This document shows positions 15,471-24,592 of a stretch of 64,000 bases of DNA, one piece after another (the first letter of the stretch is position 1; every line of letters starts with the position of its first letter). Source of the DNA: CAWBJO01 sp963789175 (GTDB lineage Bacteria; Pseudomonadota; Alphaproteobacteria; Rhizobiales; Aestuariivirgaceae); NCBI GenBank assembly GCA_963789175.1, contig CAWBJO010000009.1:248001-312000 (forward strand), written 5' to 3'. Both the position numbers and the translations under genes were made by a program. The notes under the pieces are model-generated. The model made no database searches. It was not told the DNA's origin and saw only the letters and a program-made list of their open reading frames with translations.

Positions 15471-17543
15471 TCAGCCTTCTATCCTGGAGAAATCGGCGAC
15501 CGCAAGCACGGCGATGCGGATGCGGCCCAGGAGTTTCAAGCGGTTCTCGCGAAGCTCCGGGTCGTCGGCATTGACGGTCACCTTGTCGAAGAAGGCATCG
15601 ATCGGCAGCCGCAGGCCGGCCACGGCCGCCATGGCGGCTTCGAAATCGTCGCTCGCGAGCGCCCGTCCGGCCTCGCCTTCGGCGGCGGAGATGGCGGCGG
15701 CAAGGGTTCGTTCCTCAGCCGCAACGAACCGCGTCGGCACGGGCGCGCCGTCATAGGCCCGCTTGTCCTTCTTCTCCTCGATCCGGATGATGTTCGTGGC
15801 CCGGCGCACGCCGGCGAGAAGATTGCTGCCCGCCTCGGTCGACAGGAAGCGGCCCAAGGCCTCGACGCGGCGGAGGACGGCGAGAAGGTCGTCCTGGCGG
15901 CCGACCGAGAAGACGGCATCGATCAGGTCGTGGCGCGCACCCTTGTCGCGCAGATACACCTTAAGCCGCTCGGCGAGGAATTCGATGAGGCTCCCGCGAA
16001 GCGCCGCAGCGTCGGAGCCCTCAGCGTAGGCGCCGTAGGTCGCGAGGCTTTCGTCGATCAGCGGAAAGAGGTCGAGCTTCAGCCCGCGTTCGAGGACGAT
16101 GCGGATGATGCCGAGGGCGGCGCGGCGCAGGGCATAGGGATCCTTCGAGCCGGTCGGCTTCTCGTCGATCAGCCAGAAGCCGACCAGAAGGTCGAGCTTG
16201 TCGGCGAGCGCAACCGCCTGTGACACGGCATGCTCGGGCACGGCGTCGCCCGGGCCCTGCGGGCGATAGTGATCGCGCAACGCGTCCGCGACTTCAGCCG
16301 GCTGTCTTTCGCCCTGAGCGTAGTAGCGGCCCATGACGCCCTGGAGCTCGGGGAATTCGCCGACCATGCCGGTCACCAGGTCGGCCTTGGCGAGACGGCC
16401 GGCCAGTTCGGCTTTGGCAAGGTCGGCACCGATCAGAGCCGCGACACGGCCGGCGAGCCGGGCAAGGCGCGCCGCGCGCTCGCCCTGGGTGCCGAGGCGG
16501 GCGTGGAACGTCACGCGGTCGAGCTTGGGAAGAAGACCGGCGAGCGGCACCTTGCGGTCCTGCTCGAAAAAGAATGCAGCGTCGGCGAGACGCGCCGCGA
16601 TGACCCGATCGTTGCCCGAAACGATCTCGCGGCCACCGTCGGCCGTGACAATGTTGGCGGCGAGGAGATAGCGAGCAGCGAGCTTTCCCGTCTTCGCCTG
16701 GCGCAGGGCGAAGCATTTCTGGTGGCTGCGCAGCGCCACGACGACGACTTCGGGCGGAAGGGACAGGAAGCGCTCGGCGATGGTTCCCATCAGCACGACC
16801 GGCCATTCGACGAGGCCGGCGGCTTCGCGCAGGAGCGCATCGTCGTCGACGACCTCGAGGCCTTGGGCGAAGGCAAGGTTCTTCGATTCCGTTCGGATGA
16901 CTTCGGCACGTTCGGCGGGATCGAGCATCACATGGGCCCGATCGAGGCTCGCGGCGTAGTCCTCGAAGCGGCGCACGGCGATTGACGCCGGCGCCATGAC
17001 GCGGTGGCCTCGCGTCTGGTTGCCGGAGCGAAGACCGTCGACCGCGAAGGGAACGACCTCGCCGTCGAGGGTGCACAATATCGAATGCAGAGGACGCACC
17101 CAGCGCAGGCCGCCCGAGCCCCAGCGCATGGACTTCGGCCAGGGAAAGCGGCGCACGACGTCCGGAACGACGGCGGCGACGACATCGCCGGCCGCCCTCG
17201 CCGTGCGGCGCAGGCGGGCCAGGTAGAACTTGCCCTTCTTGTCGTCGACGACGGTCAAGTCGGAACGCGAGACGCCGGCCGACTTGAGAAATCCGTCGAT
17301 CGCCGATTGCGGGGCGTCGACGCGCGGCCCCTTTCTCTCCTCGACCGTCTCCTGGGTCGCGGCGGCGAGCCCGTCGACGGCAAGGACGAGGCGGCGCGGC
17401 GTGACGAGGGCGCGCGCACCTTCATAGAGAAGGCCGTGCTCGACCAGCGCGTCGGTCACGAGCTTGCGCAGATCCTGCGCGGCACGCTCCTGCATGCGCG
17501 CCGGAATCTCTTCTGAAAAGAACTCGAGCAGGAGCTCAGGCAT
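15471..17543 (-). CDS. glyS: glycyl-tRNA synthetase, beta subunit
   Basis: 690 residues, normal length. With GlyQ it forms the alpha2beta2 glycyl-tRNA synthetase; the beta chain binds tRNA. Clear family motifs: MPELLLEFFSEEIPARMQ at the N terminus, WPKSMRWGSGGLRWVRPLHSI, the HD-like region (VVALRSHQKCFALR), and near the C terminus the stretch VDAFFDKVTVNADDPELRENRL in its alphaproteobacterial variant with IDAFFD. It overlaps the end of glyQ by 8 nt, the usual arrangement. A terminator is not evident before ppdK. Confidence 0.96.
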   Translation of the reverse strand: MPELLLEFFSEEIPARMQERAAQDLRKLVTDALVEHGLLYEGARALVTPRRLVLAVDGLAAATQETVEERKGPRVDAPQSAIDGFLKSAGVSRSDLTVVDDKKGKFYLARLRRTARAAGDVVAAVVPDVVRRFPWPKSMRWGSGGLRWVRPLHSILCTLDGEVVPFAVDGLRSGNQTRGHRVMAPASIAVRRFEDYAASLDRAHVMLDPAERAEVIRTESKNLAFAQGLEVVDDDALLREAAGLVEWPVVLMGTIAERFLSLPPEVVVVALRSHQKCFALRQAKTGKLAARYLLAANIVTADGGREIVSGNDRVIAARLADAAFFFEQDRKVPLAGLLPKLDRVTFHARLGTQGERAARLARLAGRVAALIGADLAKAELAGRLAKADLVTGMVGEFPELQGVMGRYYAQGERQPAEVADALRDHYRPQGPGDAVPEHAVSQAVALADKLDLLVGFWLIDEKPTGSKDPYALRRAALGIIRIVLERGLKLDLFPLIDESLATYGAYAEGSDAAALRGSLIEFLAERLKVYLRDKGARHDLIDAVFSVGRQDDLLAVLRRVEALGRFLSTEAGSNLLAGVRRATNIIRIEEKKDKRAYDGAPVPTRFVAAEERTLAAAISAAEGEAGRALASDDFEAAMAAVAGLRLPIDAFFDKVTVNADDPELRENRLKLLGRIRIAVLAVADFSRIEG

Positions 17544-18447
17544 CGGCGCGTCCGGCCTTCGCGGCGAGCCGCGCCACCCACGCCTCGCAGCAGCGCACCG
17601 CCATCTCGCGGACCCGGAAGATATAGGCCTGGCGCTCGGTGACCGAGATCACGCCGCGCGCATCCAGCATGTTGAAGGCGTGGGAGGCCTTGATGCACTG
17701 GTCGTAGGCGGGCAGCACGAGCCCGCCGTCGCGGTCAAGAAGGGCGCGGCATTCCTGCTCGGCGTCGTCGAAATGCCGCAGGAGGATGCCGGTGTCGGCA
17801 GCCTCGAAATTGTTGACGGAATACTGCCACTCGGCATCGCGGAAGATGTCGCCGTATGTGATGCGCCCGGCGCCCTCGCCGCCGTTGAAGTTCAGGTCGA
17901 AGACGTTGTCGACGCCCTGGACGTACATGGCCAGGCGTTCGAGCCCGTAGGTGAGCTCGCCCGGCACCGGATCACAATCGATGCCGCCCACCTGCTGGAA
18001 ATAGGTGAACTGCGACACCTCCATCCCGTCGCACCACACCTCCCAGCCGAGGCCCCAGGCGCCGAGCGTCGGGCTTTCCCAATCGTCCTCGACGAAGCGG
18101 ATGTCGTGGGTGCGGCGATCGATGCCGATGGCGTCGAGAGAGCCGAGATAGAGCTCCTGGAGATCGGCAGGCGACGGCTTCAGGATCACCTGGTATTGAT
18201 AGTAGTGCTGCAGGCGGTTCGGATTCTCGCCATAGCGCCCGTCCTTGGGACGCCGCGACGGCTGGACGAACGCCGCTCGCCACGGATCAGGGCCGAGAGC
18301 GCGCAGCGTCGTGGCGGGATGGAAGGTGCCGGCCCCGACCTCCATGTCGTAGGGCTGGAGGATGACGCACCCCTGCCCGGCCCAATAGAGGTTCAAGGTG
18401 AGGATGAGATCCTGGAAGGACCCTTTCGGATTGAGCCCGGCTGGCAT
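17536..18447 (-). CDS. glyQ: glycyl-tRNA synthetase, alpha subunit
   Basis: 303 residues. This class II catalytic subunit activates glycine. Motifs are strongly conserved: SFQDLILTLNLYWAGQGCVI, LQPYDMEVGAGTFHPATTLR, RPKDGRYGENPNRLQHYYQY and VWCDGMEVSQFTYFQQ. It lies directly upstream of glyS with an 8-nt overlap. The upstream neighbours (a 69-residue membrane protein and an S49 peptidase gene) are on the same strand and close, so glyQS may also be transcribed from further upstream. Confidence 0.97.
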   Translation of the reverse strand: MPAGLNPKGSFQDLILTLNLYWAGQGCVILQPYDMEVGAGTFHPATTLRALGPDPWRAAFVQPSRRPKDGRYGENPNRLQHYYQYQVILKPSPADLQELYLGSLDAIGIDRRTHDIRFVEDDWESPTLGAWGLGWEVWCDGMEVSQFTYFQQVGGIDCDPVPGELTYGLERLAMYVQGVDNVFDLNFNGGEGAGRITYGDIFRDAEWQYSVNNFEAADTGILLRHFDDAEQECRALLDRDGGLVLPAYDQCIKASHAFNMLDARGVISVTERQAYIFRVREMAVRCCEAWVARLAAKAGRADA

Positions 18448-18505
18448 TCGAAACCCCGATCAAGGTTTCGCACCTATATTGGCGCTCCCAAGTGGGGTCA
18501 AGCGA

Positions 18506-18715
18506 TCAATCCGCCGGATAGTAGACGCCGGTCGACGGATCCTGCTTCAAGGCGACGGGAGGCAGCCGCTCGATCGGATCGCTGCGCGCGTCGCGCTCGG
18601 CCTGCATGCGGGCGCGGCGCGCCTCGACTGCGATGCGGCGGACGAGCAGCATCGCCAAGACCATACCGACGAAACCGACGATGAACCGTCCCATCATTCC
18701 GACGACCTTTCCCAT
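18506..18715 (-). CDS. small single-span membrane protein of unknown function
   Basis: 69 residues. A hydrophobic segment at about residues 6-26 (MMGRFIVGFVGMVLAMLLVR) is followed by an Arg-rich stretch (RRIAVEARRARMQAERDARS), which predicts one membrane span with a basic cytoplasmic tail. The C terminus PVALKQDPSTGVYYPAD ends in a short motif that I associate, from memory, with small proteins beside sppA/glyQ in Hyphomicrobiales. It lies between the S49 peptidase gene (26 bp away) and glyQ (58 bp away) on the same strand. No function is assigned; coding status is supported by codon use and position. Confidence 0.68.
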   Translation of the reverse strand: MGKVVGMMGRFIVGFVGMVLAMLLVRRIAVEARRARMQAERDARSDPIERLPPVALKQDPSTGVYYPAD

Positions 18716-18741
18716 GCGCGTTCCTCAGCGTCCGGCGGCGA

Positions 18742-19596
18742 TTATAAACCGAATCGCGACCACAACGCACGCGCTTCCATTTCCTCGGCAAGGCCGACGG
18801 CAGCGGCGGCGCCCATCTCCGACGACATGCCGCCGAGCCGGCGCTGAAGCCACGAGCCGTGGCGCTGCATCTCGACGAGCCTGACCTTGTCGCCGAAGCG
18901 CTTGCGCAGCACGCCGCGCATGTCGCCGAAGCCGTCGATCAGCCCGAGATCGAAGCCCTTGCGGCCCGACCAGAAGGCACCGCTGAACAGTTCCTCGTCG
19001 GATTCGCGCAGGCGGCCGCCGCGGCGCTCGCGCACGAACGACTTGAAGGTTTCATGGACGTCCGCCTGGATTTCCCTCAGGCGGTCGACGCCCTCCTTCA
19101 TCTCCGGCTGGAAGGGATCGAGCAGCATCTTGTTCTTGCCCGCCGTGTAGACGCGACGCTCGACGCCGACCTTCTTCATCGCCTCGACGAAACCGAAGCC
19201 GGCGGCCATGACGCCGAGCGAGCCGACGATGGAACTCGGATCGGCATAGATCTCATCGCCCGCCAGCGCCAGCCAGTAGCCGCCCGAAGCCGCCACGTCC
19301 TCGATGAAGGAATAGACCGGGACCCCCTTCTCGGTGGCGAGATCGCGGATGCGCCGGGCGATGAGGGCCGATTGCACTGCCGACCCGCCGGGCGAGTTGA
19401 TGGCGAGGGCGACGGCGGAGATGCCTTTTCTATGGAAGGCCTTTTCGAGCGGCTCCTTCACGCTCTGTAGCGTGATGGCCGGACGGACGAGCGAACCCAT
19501 GCCGATGGTGCCCGCCAGCCGCACGACCGGAACGACGGGAACGTCCGAACGCAGACGCAAGGGAAGATAACGCGACAGAAAACTACCACGGTCCAT
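18742..19596 (-). CDS. sppA: S49 family serine peptidase (SppA/SohB-like)
   Basis: 284 residues. Membrane-associated protease of the signal-peptide-peptidase A type, with a crotonase-like fold. Conserved parts: AINSPGGSAVQSALIARRIR, the catalytic Ser in EDVAASGGYWLALAGDEIYA, SIVGSLGVM, and the Lys-containing GRKGFDLGLIDGFGDM. It is the short single-domain form, like Bacillus SppA or SohB, rather than the duplicated E. coli SppA. No strong N-terminal transmembrane helix is visible, so it may be peripheral. It lies downstream of the TrmN6-like gene (45 bp) and upstream of the small membrane protein. Confidence 0.88.
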   Translation of the reverse strand: MDRGSFLSRYLPLRLRSDVPVVPVVRLAGTIGMGSLVRPAITLQSVKEPLEKAFHRKGISAVALAINSPGGSAVQSALIARRIRDLATEKGVPVYSFIEDVAASGGYWLALAGDEIYADPSSIVGSLGVMAAGFGFVEAMKKVGVERRVYTAGKNKMLLDPFQPEMKEGVDRLREIQADVHETFKSFVRERRGGRLRESDEELFSGAFWSGRKGFDLGLIDGFGDMRGVLRKRFGDKVRLVEMQRHGSWLQRRLGGMSSEMGAAAAVGLAEEMEARALWSRFGL

Positions 19597-19641
19597 GACG
19601 GCGCACAGATAGGCGGTCGCGACCGGGCAGGCAAGAAAAAG

Positions 19642-20469
19642 CTAGCGCAGACGCCAGGTCAGGCCGTCGCGCAGGATGGCCTCGGCCTCGGGAGAAAACT
19701 GGTTGCCCTCACCATGGAGGACGAGCCCGGGGAGAAGCTGAAGCGGCGCGCGGGAGCCTTTGACACCCTGCACGATGACGCGCGATGCGGCCATGCCTTC
19801 GCGCGCATAGAGAGGCGCCACCCGAATGTCGCCGAAGCGGTCGTGCATGGCGGCGAGGATGACGGCCAGGGATTCGGCGCGATGGACCAGCGTGCACGTT
19901 CCCCTGAGCGTGACCATCGTGTGGAGCACCTTGATCCACAGCTCGAGGTCTTCGGCACCGAAGGCGTGGGCCTGCGCCTTCGACGGATTGGGCGAGGAAT
20001 GGATCTTCTCATGCTCGTAGTATGGAGGATTGGCGAAGACGTGATTGAACGAGCCGGGTGTCGGCCACTGGGCCAAGTCGCGGCGCAGGCAGTCCTTCAC
20101 GTCGCCATGAATGACGCGGACGTTGGTGCCGAAGCCGTTGCGCTTGGCGTTCTCCTCGGCGAGCAAGGCATGGCGGGTGGCGATCTCGACGCCGGTGATA
20201 TGGACGTTCGGCATGCGGGCCAGGAGGCAGAGGGCGGCGACGCCGGTGCCGATGCCGGCTTCCATCAAGGTCTCACCCGGTCCGCATGGAAGGCAGGCGG
20301 CTAGGAATACCGAGTCGATCCCGGCCCGGTAGCCCTTCTCGGGCTGCAGGATGCGCAGGCGGCCGCCCAAAAAACCGTCCTCCGTCAGCGACGGCGGCAC
20401 GGCTGGATGAGGCGGCGGGGCCTCGGACGGTGTGGGAGCGGCGACTTCCATGGGTTTCGAGCCCTTCAT
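19642..20469 (-). CDS. tRNA1(Val) A37 N6-methyltransferase-like protein (TrmN6 family)
   Basis: 275 residues, Rossmann-fold SAM methyltransferase. After a Pro-rich leader (residues 8-30), DGFLGGRLRILQPEKGYRAGIDSVFLA is the typical YfiC/TrmN6 opening. The SAM loop is EAGIGTGVAALCLL and the amino-methylase signature is ANPPYYEHEK (NPPY). E. coli TrmN6 methylates A37 of tRNA-Val, so a similar RNA target is likely but not shown. An internal ATG at 20451 is an alternative start. It is separated by 2 nt from the upstream DUF2007 gene. Confidence 0.83.
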   Translation of the reverse strand: MKGSKPMEVAAPTPSEAPPPHPAVPPSLTEDGFLGGRLRILQPEKGYRAGIDSVFLAACLPCGPGETLMEAGIGTGVAALCLLARMPNVHITGVEIATRHALLAEENAKRNGFGTNVRVIHGDVKDCLRRDLAQWPTPGSFNHVFANPPYYEHEKIHSSPNPSKAQAHAFGAEDLELWIKVLHTMVTLRGTCTLVHRAESLAVILAAMHDRFGDIRVAPLYAREGMAASRVIVQGVKGSRAPLQLLPGLVLHGEGNQFSPEAEAILRDGLTWRLR

Positions 20470-20471
20470 TC

Positions 20472-20687
20472 TTAGCCGGGGTTGGTTAGCGCAATGTTAC
20501 CGAGGATGCGCCTGGCCGGTTCAAGGTCGTCTTCCTCCACCATGACCCGGCGGGGCAGGATGCCGATCGACCCCTCGACGGCGCTGGTGTGCTCGTCGAA
20601 CACGCGGGCGGCGATCCCTTCCTCGGCAAGGCGGTGCAGAAGGTAGGAAATCAGCACCAGATCGTTAGATTTCAACAGTTCGACCAT
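20472..20687 (-). CDS. DUF2007 small protein
   Basis: 71 residues. The sequence fits DUF2007 (putative signal-transducing, PII-like small domain): MVELLKSNDLVLISYLLHRL, EGIAARVFDEHTSAVEGSIG, PRRVMVEEDDLEPARRIL. These proteins have no established biochemical role. It is the first gene of a minus-strand run leading through the TrmN6-like methylase (2 nt gap), S49 peptidase and glyQS, and it is divergent from the polyprenyl synthase gene across about 150 bp that contain at least one promoter-like element. Confidence 0.83.
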   Translation of the reverse strand: MVELLKSNDLVLISYLLHRLAEEGIAARVFDEHTSAVEGSIGILPRRVMVEEDDLEPARRILGNIALTNPG

Positions 20688-20775
20688 GCAAATTTCGGAC
20701 TTGCGACGGGCTTCCCGACCAGCATGGCACGGGGGCGGAGGAGGACGTAAGGCTAAAAAACATTGTTAATGGCGC

Positions 20776-20804
20776 TTGCTCCGTCCGGGGGCCGTCACTA
20801 TTGT
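20776..20804 (+). promoter_or_regulatory. promoter candidate for polyprenyl synthase
   Basis: TTGCTC (20776-20781), a 17-nt spacer and TATTGT (20799-20804) resemble a sigma70-type promoter, oriented toward the polyprenyl diphosphate synthase whose GTG start lies 36 nt further on. The spacing is ideal, and each hexamer keeps three or more consensus bases. Confidence 0.55.
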
Positions 20805-20840
20805 CGCGGCCGGAAGCAATCGAGCAAGATTGAGGCAGGC

Positions 20841-21857
20841 GTGGGCGTCGTAGTTCCGTTCGAAGCGGGCGAAAACCGAAATCCCGACATCGAGCTGCTT
20901 CTCAACCTGACCGCAAAGGACATGGAAAAGGTGAACGAGGCGATCCTCGCCAGGGCCGCCTCGCATGTCGACGTCATCCCCGAGCTCGCCCTGCACCTCA
21001 TCAAATCCGGCGGTAAGCGCCTGAGGCCCATGCTCACCATCGCGACCGCGCAAATGAGCGGCTACGAGGGCGACAAGCACGTCAAGCTCGCCACGGCGGT
21101 GGAATTCATGCACACGGCAACGCTCCTGCACGACGACGTCGTCGACGAGAGCGAGCTGCGCCGCGGGAAGGCTGCAGCGCGCAAGATCTGGGGCAACCAG
21201 GCGAGCGTGCTGGTCGGCGACTACCTGCTCGGCCAGGCCTTCAAGCTCATGGTGGAGACGACGTCGCTGCCGGCGCTAGCCATCCTCGCCAACGCCGCCG
21301 CGGTGATCGCCGAGGGCGAAGTCCTGCAGCTGTCCGCGGCCCACGACACGACGACGACCGAGGACGCCTACATGCACGTGATCGGCGCCAAGACCGCGGC
21401 GCTGTTCGCCGCCGCGGCCGAGATCGGCGCCGTCATCGCGGCGCGGCCGAAGACGGAACAGGCGGCCTTCGAATCGTTCGGGCGCAATCTCGGCATCGTC
21501 TTCCAGCTTGTCGACGACGCCCTCGACTATGCCGGCAAGCAGCTGCAGATGGGAAAGGCGATCGGCGACGACTTCCGGGAAGGCAAGATCACGCTGCCGG
21601 TCGTGCTCGCCTACCGGCGCGGCAGCCCGGCGGAGCGAGATTTCTGGAAACGGACGCTGGAAAGCGGTGAGCAGCGCGGGGACGACCTCGCCGCCGCACA
21701 GCTTCTCGTCGAGAAGCACGACGCGATCAGCGACACGATCGAGCGGGCCCGCCACTACGGCGACATCGCCCGCGACGCGCTCGCCATCTTCCCGGACACC
21801 GAGCACAAGACCGCGCTCCTCGATGCGGTCGACTTCTGCGTCGGCCGGCACCACTAG
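20841..21857 (+). CDS. ispB: all-trans polyprenyl diphosphate synthase (octaprenyl/decaprenyl type)
   Basis: 338 residues from GTG 20841, which has a GAGG 6-7 nt upstream; the in-frame codon at 20763 lies before the promoter candidate. It elongates farnesyl diphosphate with isopentenyl units to make the ubiquinone side chain. The two Asp-rich motifs are LLHDDVVDESELRRG and FQLVDDALDYAG; KSGGKRLRPML and GDYLLGQAFKL are also typical. Product length (C40 or C50) cannot be read off; Hyphomicrobiales usually make Q10. It ends 4 nt inside the convergent ispE gene. Confidence 0.92.
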   Translation: MGVVVPFEAGENRNPDIELLLNLTAKDMEKVNEAILARAASHVDVIPELALHLIKSGGKRLRPMLTIATAQMSGYEGDKHVKLATAVEFMHTATLLHDDVVDESELRRGKAAARKIWGNQASVLVGDYLLGQAFKLMVETTSLPALAILANAAAVIAEGEVLQLSAAHDTTTTEDAYMHVIGAKTAALFAAAAEIGAVIAARPKTEQAAFESFGRNLGIVFQLVDDALDYAGKQLQMGKAIGDDFREGKITLPVVLAYRRGSPAERDFWKRTLESGEQRGDDLAAAQLLVEKHDAISDTIERARHYGDIARDALAIFPDTEHKTALLDAVDFCVGRHH

Positions 21858-22732
21858 CCGAGGCGGACCGCCCGCACCCACAGTCCCGGTTCGTCCGCCT
21901 TCAAGGCGGCGGCAGCGCGTTCTGCTTCAACCGCAGTTGCATAGAGCGCGAAGCAGGCGGAGCCGGAACCCGTCATACGCGCCAGGATCGAACCGGCGGA
22001 GGTGCGAAGCTTGCCGCAGAGGCCATCGATCTCGGGAAGAAGGTCCGCGGCCGGGGGCTCGAGGTCGTTGCGCAGAGAGCGAAGCGTCTCGGCGGTGACG
22101 ACGGAGGGCAGCGCATCGAGCCCATCGCCGAAGCCTTTTCCCTCGCCCCGCAGGCGGGCGAACACGTCCTCCGTCGACAGGCCGGCCGCCGGCTTGGCGA
22201 TCACCGCGTGGAACATGGCGGGCAACGTCAGGGGAAGCAGGGTCTCGCCGATGCCACGCATGCGGGCGGCACGTCCGAGGAGACAGGCGGGCACGTCGGC
22301 GCCGAGCGATAGAGCGAGCTCGCGCAGTTCGAGATCGGACGTCGGGATGCCAGCCAGGCGGCAGAGGGCCCGCAACGCCGCCGCGGCATCGGCGGAGGCG
22401 CCGCCGAGCCCGGCGGAAACGGGAATCTCCTTGGCGATGGCGATCCTGACCGAGGGCACGCGGCCGGGAAAGAGAGCGGCCAAACGGGTCGCCGCGGTCC
22501 AGGCGAGATTGCGCTCGTCGCCGGGCACGGCGGCGGCGAAGGGTCCGGTCAGCGTGACGGTCGTTTCGGCCGACGGCAGCACGTGGAGCCGGTCGCCAAA
22601 GTCAGCGAAGGCGACGAGCGAGTCGAGCAGGTGATAGCCGTCGGCCCGCCGTCCGGTCACGTGCAAGGCGAGATTCACCTTTGCAGGCGCGAACTCCTCG
22701 ACAGGGCGGACGCCGCCGGCTCCGGCGATCAA
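21854..22732 (-). CDS. ispE: 4-diphosphocytidyl-2-C-methyl-D-erythritol kinase
   Basis: 292 residues. GHMP kinase of the MEP isoprenoid pathway, phosphorylating CDP-ME. EFAPAKVNLALHVTGRRADGYH at the N terminus holds the catalytic Lys and His; the ATP loop is IPVSAGLGGASADAAAAL; MTGSGSACFALY forms the C-terminal motif. I place the start at a TTG that overlaps the TPR gene's stop codon (TTGA), a common coupling form; the frame is open to 22903 but the upstream residues are the TPR gene read out of frame. The start could lie a few codons either side. IspH, a later enzyme of the pathway, is encoded at 46.6 kb. Confidence 0.9.
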   Translation of the reverse strand: MIAGAGGVRPVEEFAPAKVNLALHVTGRRADGYHLLDSLVAFADFGDRLHVLPSAETTVTLTGPFAAAVPGDERNLAWTAATRLAALFPGRVPSVRIAIAKEIPVSAGLGGASADAAAALRALCRLAGIPTSDLELRELALSLGADVPACLLGRAARMRGIGETLLPLTLPAMFHAVIAKPAAGLSTEDVFARLRGEGKGFGDGLDALPSVVTAETLRSLRNDLEPPAADLLPEIDGLCGKLRTSAGSILARMTGSGSACFALYATAVEAERAAAALKADEPGLWVRAVRLG

Positions 22733-24462
22733 TTGAGAGTCTTGACCGCGTCGGACTGGGTGGTCGGGGGAACGGCCGCAGCCTCGGGCGGCATGCCTTC
22801 GGCGAGCTTCTTCTCGATGCGAGCGAGATCGGGCGGCTCCGGCTTGTTGTCCTTGGCATGCTGCCACTGGAACCTGGCCTCGAGCCGCCGCCCGGCGCGC
22901 CAATAGGCATCGCCGAGATGGTCGTTGATGATCGGGTCGTCGGGCCTGAGCTCAACGGCCCGCTCGAGGTGCTTCACCGCCTCGTCGTACTCGCGGATCT
23001 GGTAGTGCGCCCAGCCCAGGCTGTCGACGATGTAGCCGTCGTTGGGACGCAGCTCGACCGCCTTGCGGATGAGATCCATGGCCTCGGGAATGTTGATGCG
23101 CTTGTCGACCATGGAATAGCCGAGATAGTTCAGCACCTGCGGCTGATCCGGCTGCAGCTCGAGCGAGCGCCGGAAATCCCACTCCGCCTTCTCCCACTGG
23201 TTCGACCGCTCGTAGGCGATGCCGCGGAAATAGTAGACGACGGAATGCTTCTTCTGCACGACCGGGATGGTGGCGATCGCCTTGGTATAGGAGTCCGCCG
23301 CCTCGGCGAAGCGCGAGGCATCGCGCAGGAAGTCGGCGCGTGTGACCCAGGCGTCGTAGTTCTTCGTATCCTTCTTCAGAAGCTCGTCGATCTTGGCGAT
23401 GGCTTCGTCCAGCCGCTCGAGGCGCTGCAGATTCACGGCGATCTCGATGTCGGCCTTCTCGCGAAGGACCGATTGGCGCGACAGGGCGTCGTAGGCCTCG
23501 ATCGCCTTGTCGTGGCGGCCGGTGTCTTCATAGATGTCGCCGAGCAGGACCTGGCCGATCTCGGAATCCTTCTTGGCGACCAGGGACAGCTGGGCGTAGA
23601 TCAGCGCCGCATCGATCGTCTGCTCGTCGTTCAACCAGCTGCCGATCGAGAACAGGGCCTCCGCCATGCCCGAGGCGGCATTGGCGAGGAAGGGCTTCAG
23701 CTCGCGGCCGGCCTTGAGATCGTCGCGCGCGGCGCGGATGAAGGGCTGGTCGTCGTTCGTTTCGAGGTATCGGTCGAAGAGGTCTTCCGCATCGTCCTTC
23801 TTGCCGACGCGGCTCAAGAACGTGCCGTAGGCCTGAACGACGCGGTAGGACGTGCCCGCTTCCTCATAGGCTTTCTTGTAGAAGCCCTCGGCGCGGATCT
23901 TCTGGCCGAGAACGTCGGCCACCAAGGCGCTGTGGAAGTTGCGGAACACGGCGAAGTAGTCGCTCTTCGAGAGCTTGTCGAGCTCGGTCAAGGCTTCCGA
24001 GAACTTGTTCTGGGCCGCCGCCGTCCAGGCCAGGAGAAGGCGCGACGTCAGCTCGTCGACAGGTGAAGCGTCAACCTTGCGGAAGTGATCGGCGGCGCGG
24101 GAATAGCGCTTGTTCCGGAAATCCTTCAGGCCGAGCACGATGTGGGCCAGGCGATGCTTCGGGTCGATCCTGAGAACGGGCACGGCAAGCTCTTCGGCCC
24201 GGGCGAGATCGCCGGCCGAGAACGCCAGGACGAAGGTGCGCTCGATCAGCACCGAATTGTTCGGATCGTCGCGCAGCGCCTGGGCGAAGTACCCGGCGGC
24301 GATGTCCATGTCGCGCAGCCGGCTCGCATAGCGGCCGGCGAGATAGCTGCCCGACAGAGAGCCCGATTCGAAGATCGGAGCGAACTCTTCCGCGGTCGCC
24401 GGCTGGGCGATGGTCATCACGGCTGCGATTGGCAACAGCCGAATCCAGATGGGCGATGTCAT
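22729..24462 (-). CDS. secreted tetratricopeptide-repeat protein
   Basis: 577 residues from ATG 24462, which has GGAAGG upstream. A signal peptide is evident (MTSPIWIRLLPIAAVMTIAQ, then PATAEE), so it should act in the periplasm or at the inner face of the outer membrane. The rest is a solenoid of about 12-14 TPR units, e.g. YFAQALRDDPNNSVLIERTF, YDALSRQSVLREKADIEIAV, WEKAEWDFRRSLELQPDQPQ and AVKHLERAVELRPDDPIIND. No enzymatic domain is present, so it is probably a scaffold or assembly factor; a TPR protein next to ispE is, as I recall, common in this order. The stop overlaps ispE. Confidence 0.85.
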   Translation of the reverse strand: MTSPIWIRLLPIAAVMTIAQPATAEEFAPIFESGSLSGSYLAGRYASRLRDMDIAAGYFAQALRDDPNNSVLIERTFVLAFSAGDLARAEELAVPVLRIDPKHRLAHIVLGLKDFRNKRYSRAADHFRKVDASPVDELTSRLLLAWTAAAQNKFSEALTELDKLSKSDYFAVFRNFHSALVADVLGQKIRAEGFYKKAYEEAGTSYRVVQAYGTFLSRVGKKDDAEDLFDRYLETNDDQPFIRAARDDLKAGRELKPFLANAASGMAEALFSIGSWLNDEQTIDAALIYAQLSLVAKKDSEIGQVLLGDIYEDTGRHDKAIEAYDALSRQSVLREKADIEIAVNLQRLERLDEAIAKIDELLKKDTKNYDAWVTRADFLRDASRFAEAADSYTKAIATIPVVQKKHSVVYYFRGIAYERSNQWEKAEWDFRRSLELQPDQPQVLNYLGYSMVDKRINIPEAMDLIRKAVELRPNDGYIVDSLGWAHYQIREYDEAVKHLERAVELRPDDPIINDHLGDAYWRAGRRLEARFQWQHAKDNKPEPPDLARIEKKLAEGMPPEAAAVPPTTQSDAVKTLN

Positions 24463-24592
24463 GTGCGGACCTTCCTTCGCTCTCATGGCGAACGCGCCGA
24501 ACAACGCTGCAATGATGGCGGAAAGATGGTCTTTTTGACCTTCGGGCGCAAGCGCCATGGTGAAGCGCGGCGCCCCATTTGCCGAAGAAACA

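Noticed and set aside
12856..15756. Plus-strand frame of 966 codons over ppdK
   Set aside because: Shadow of ppdK, with no recognisable motif and Gly/Arg/His-rich composition.
24540..24556. Hairpin GGCGC-AA-GCGCC downstream of the radical SAM gene as a terminator
   Set aside because: No T-run follows the stem on the minus strand, and the region also carries other short inverted repeats.
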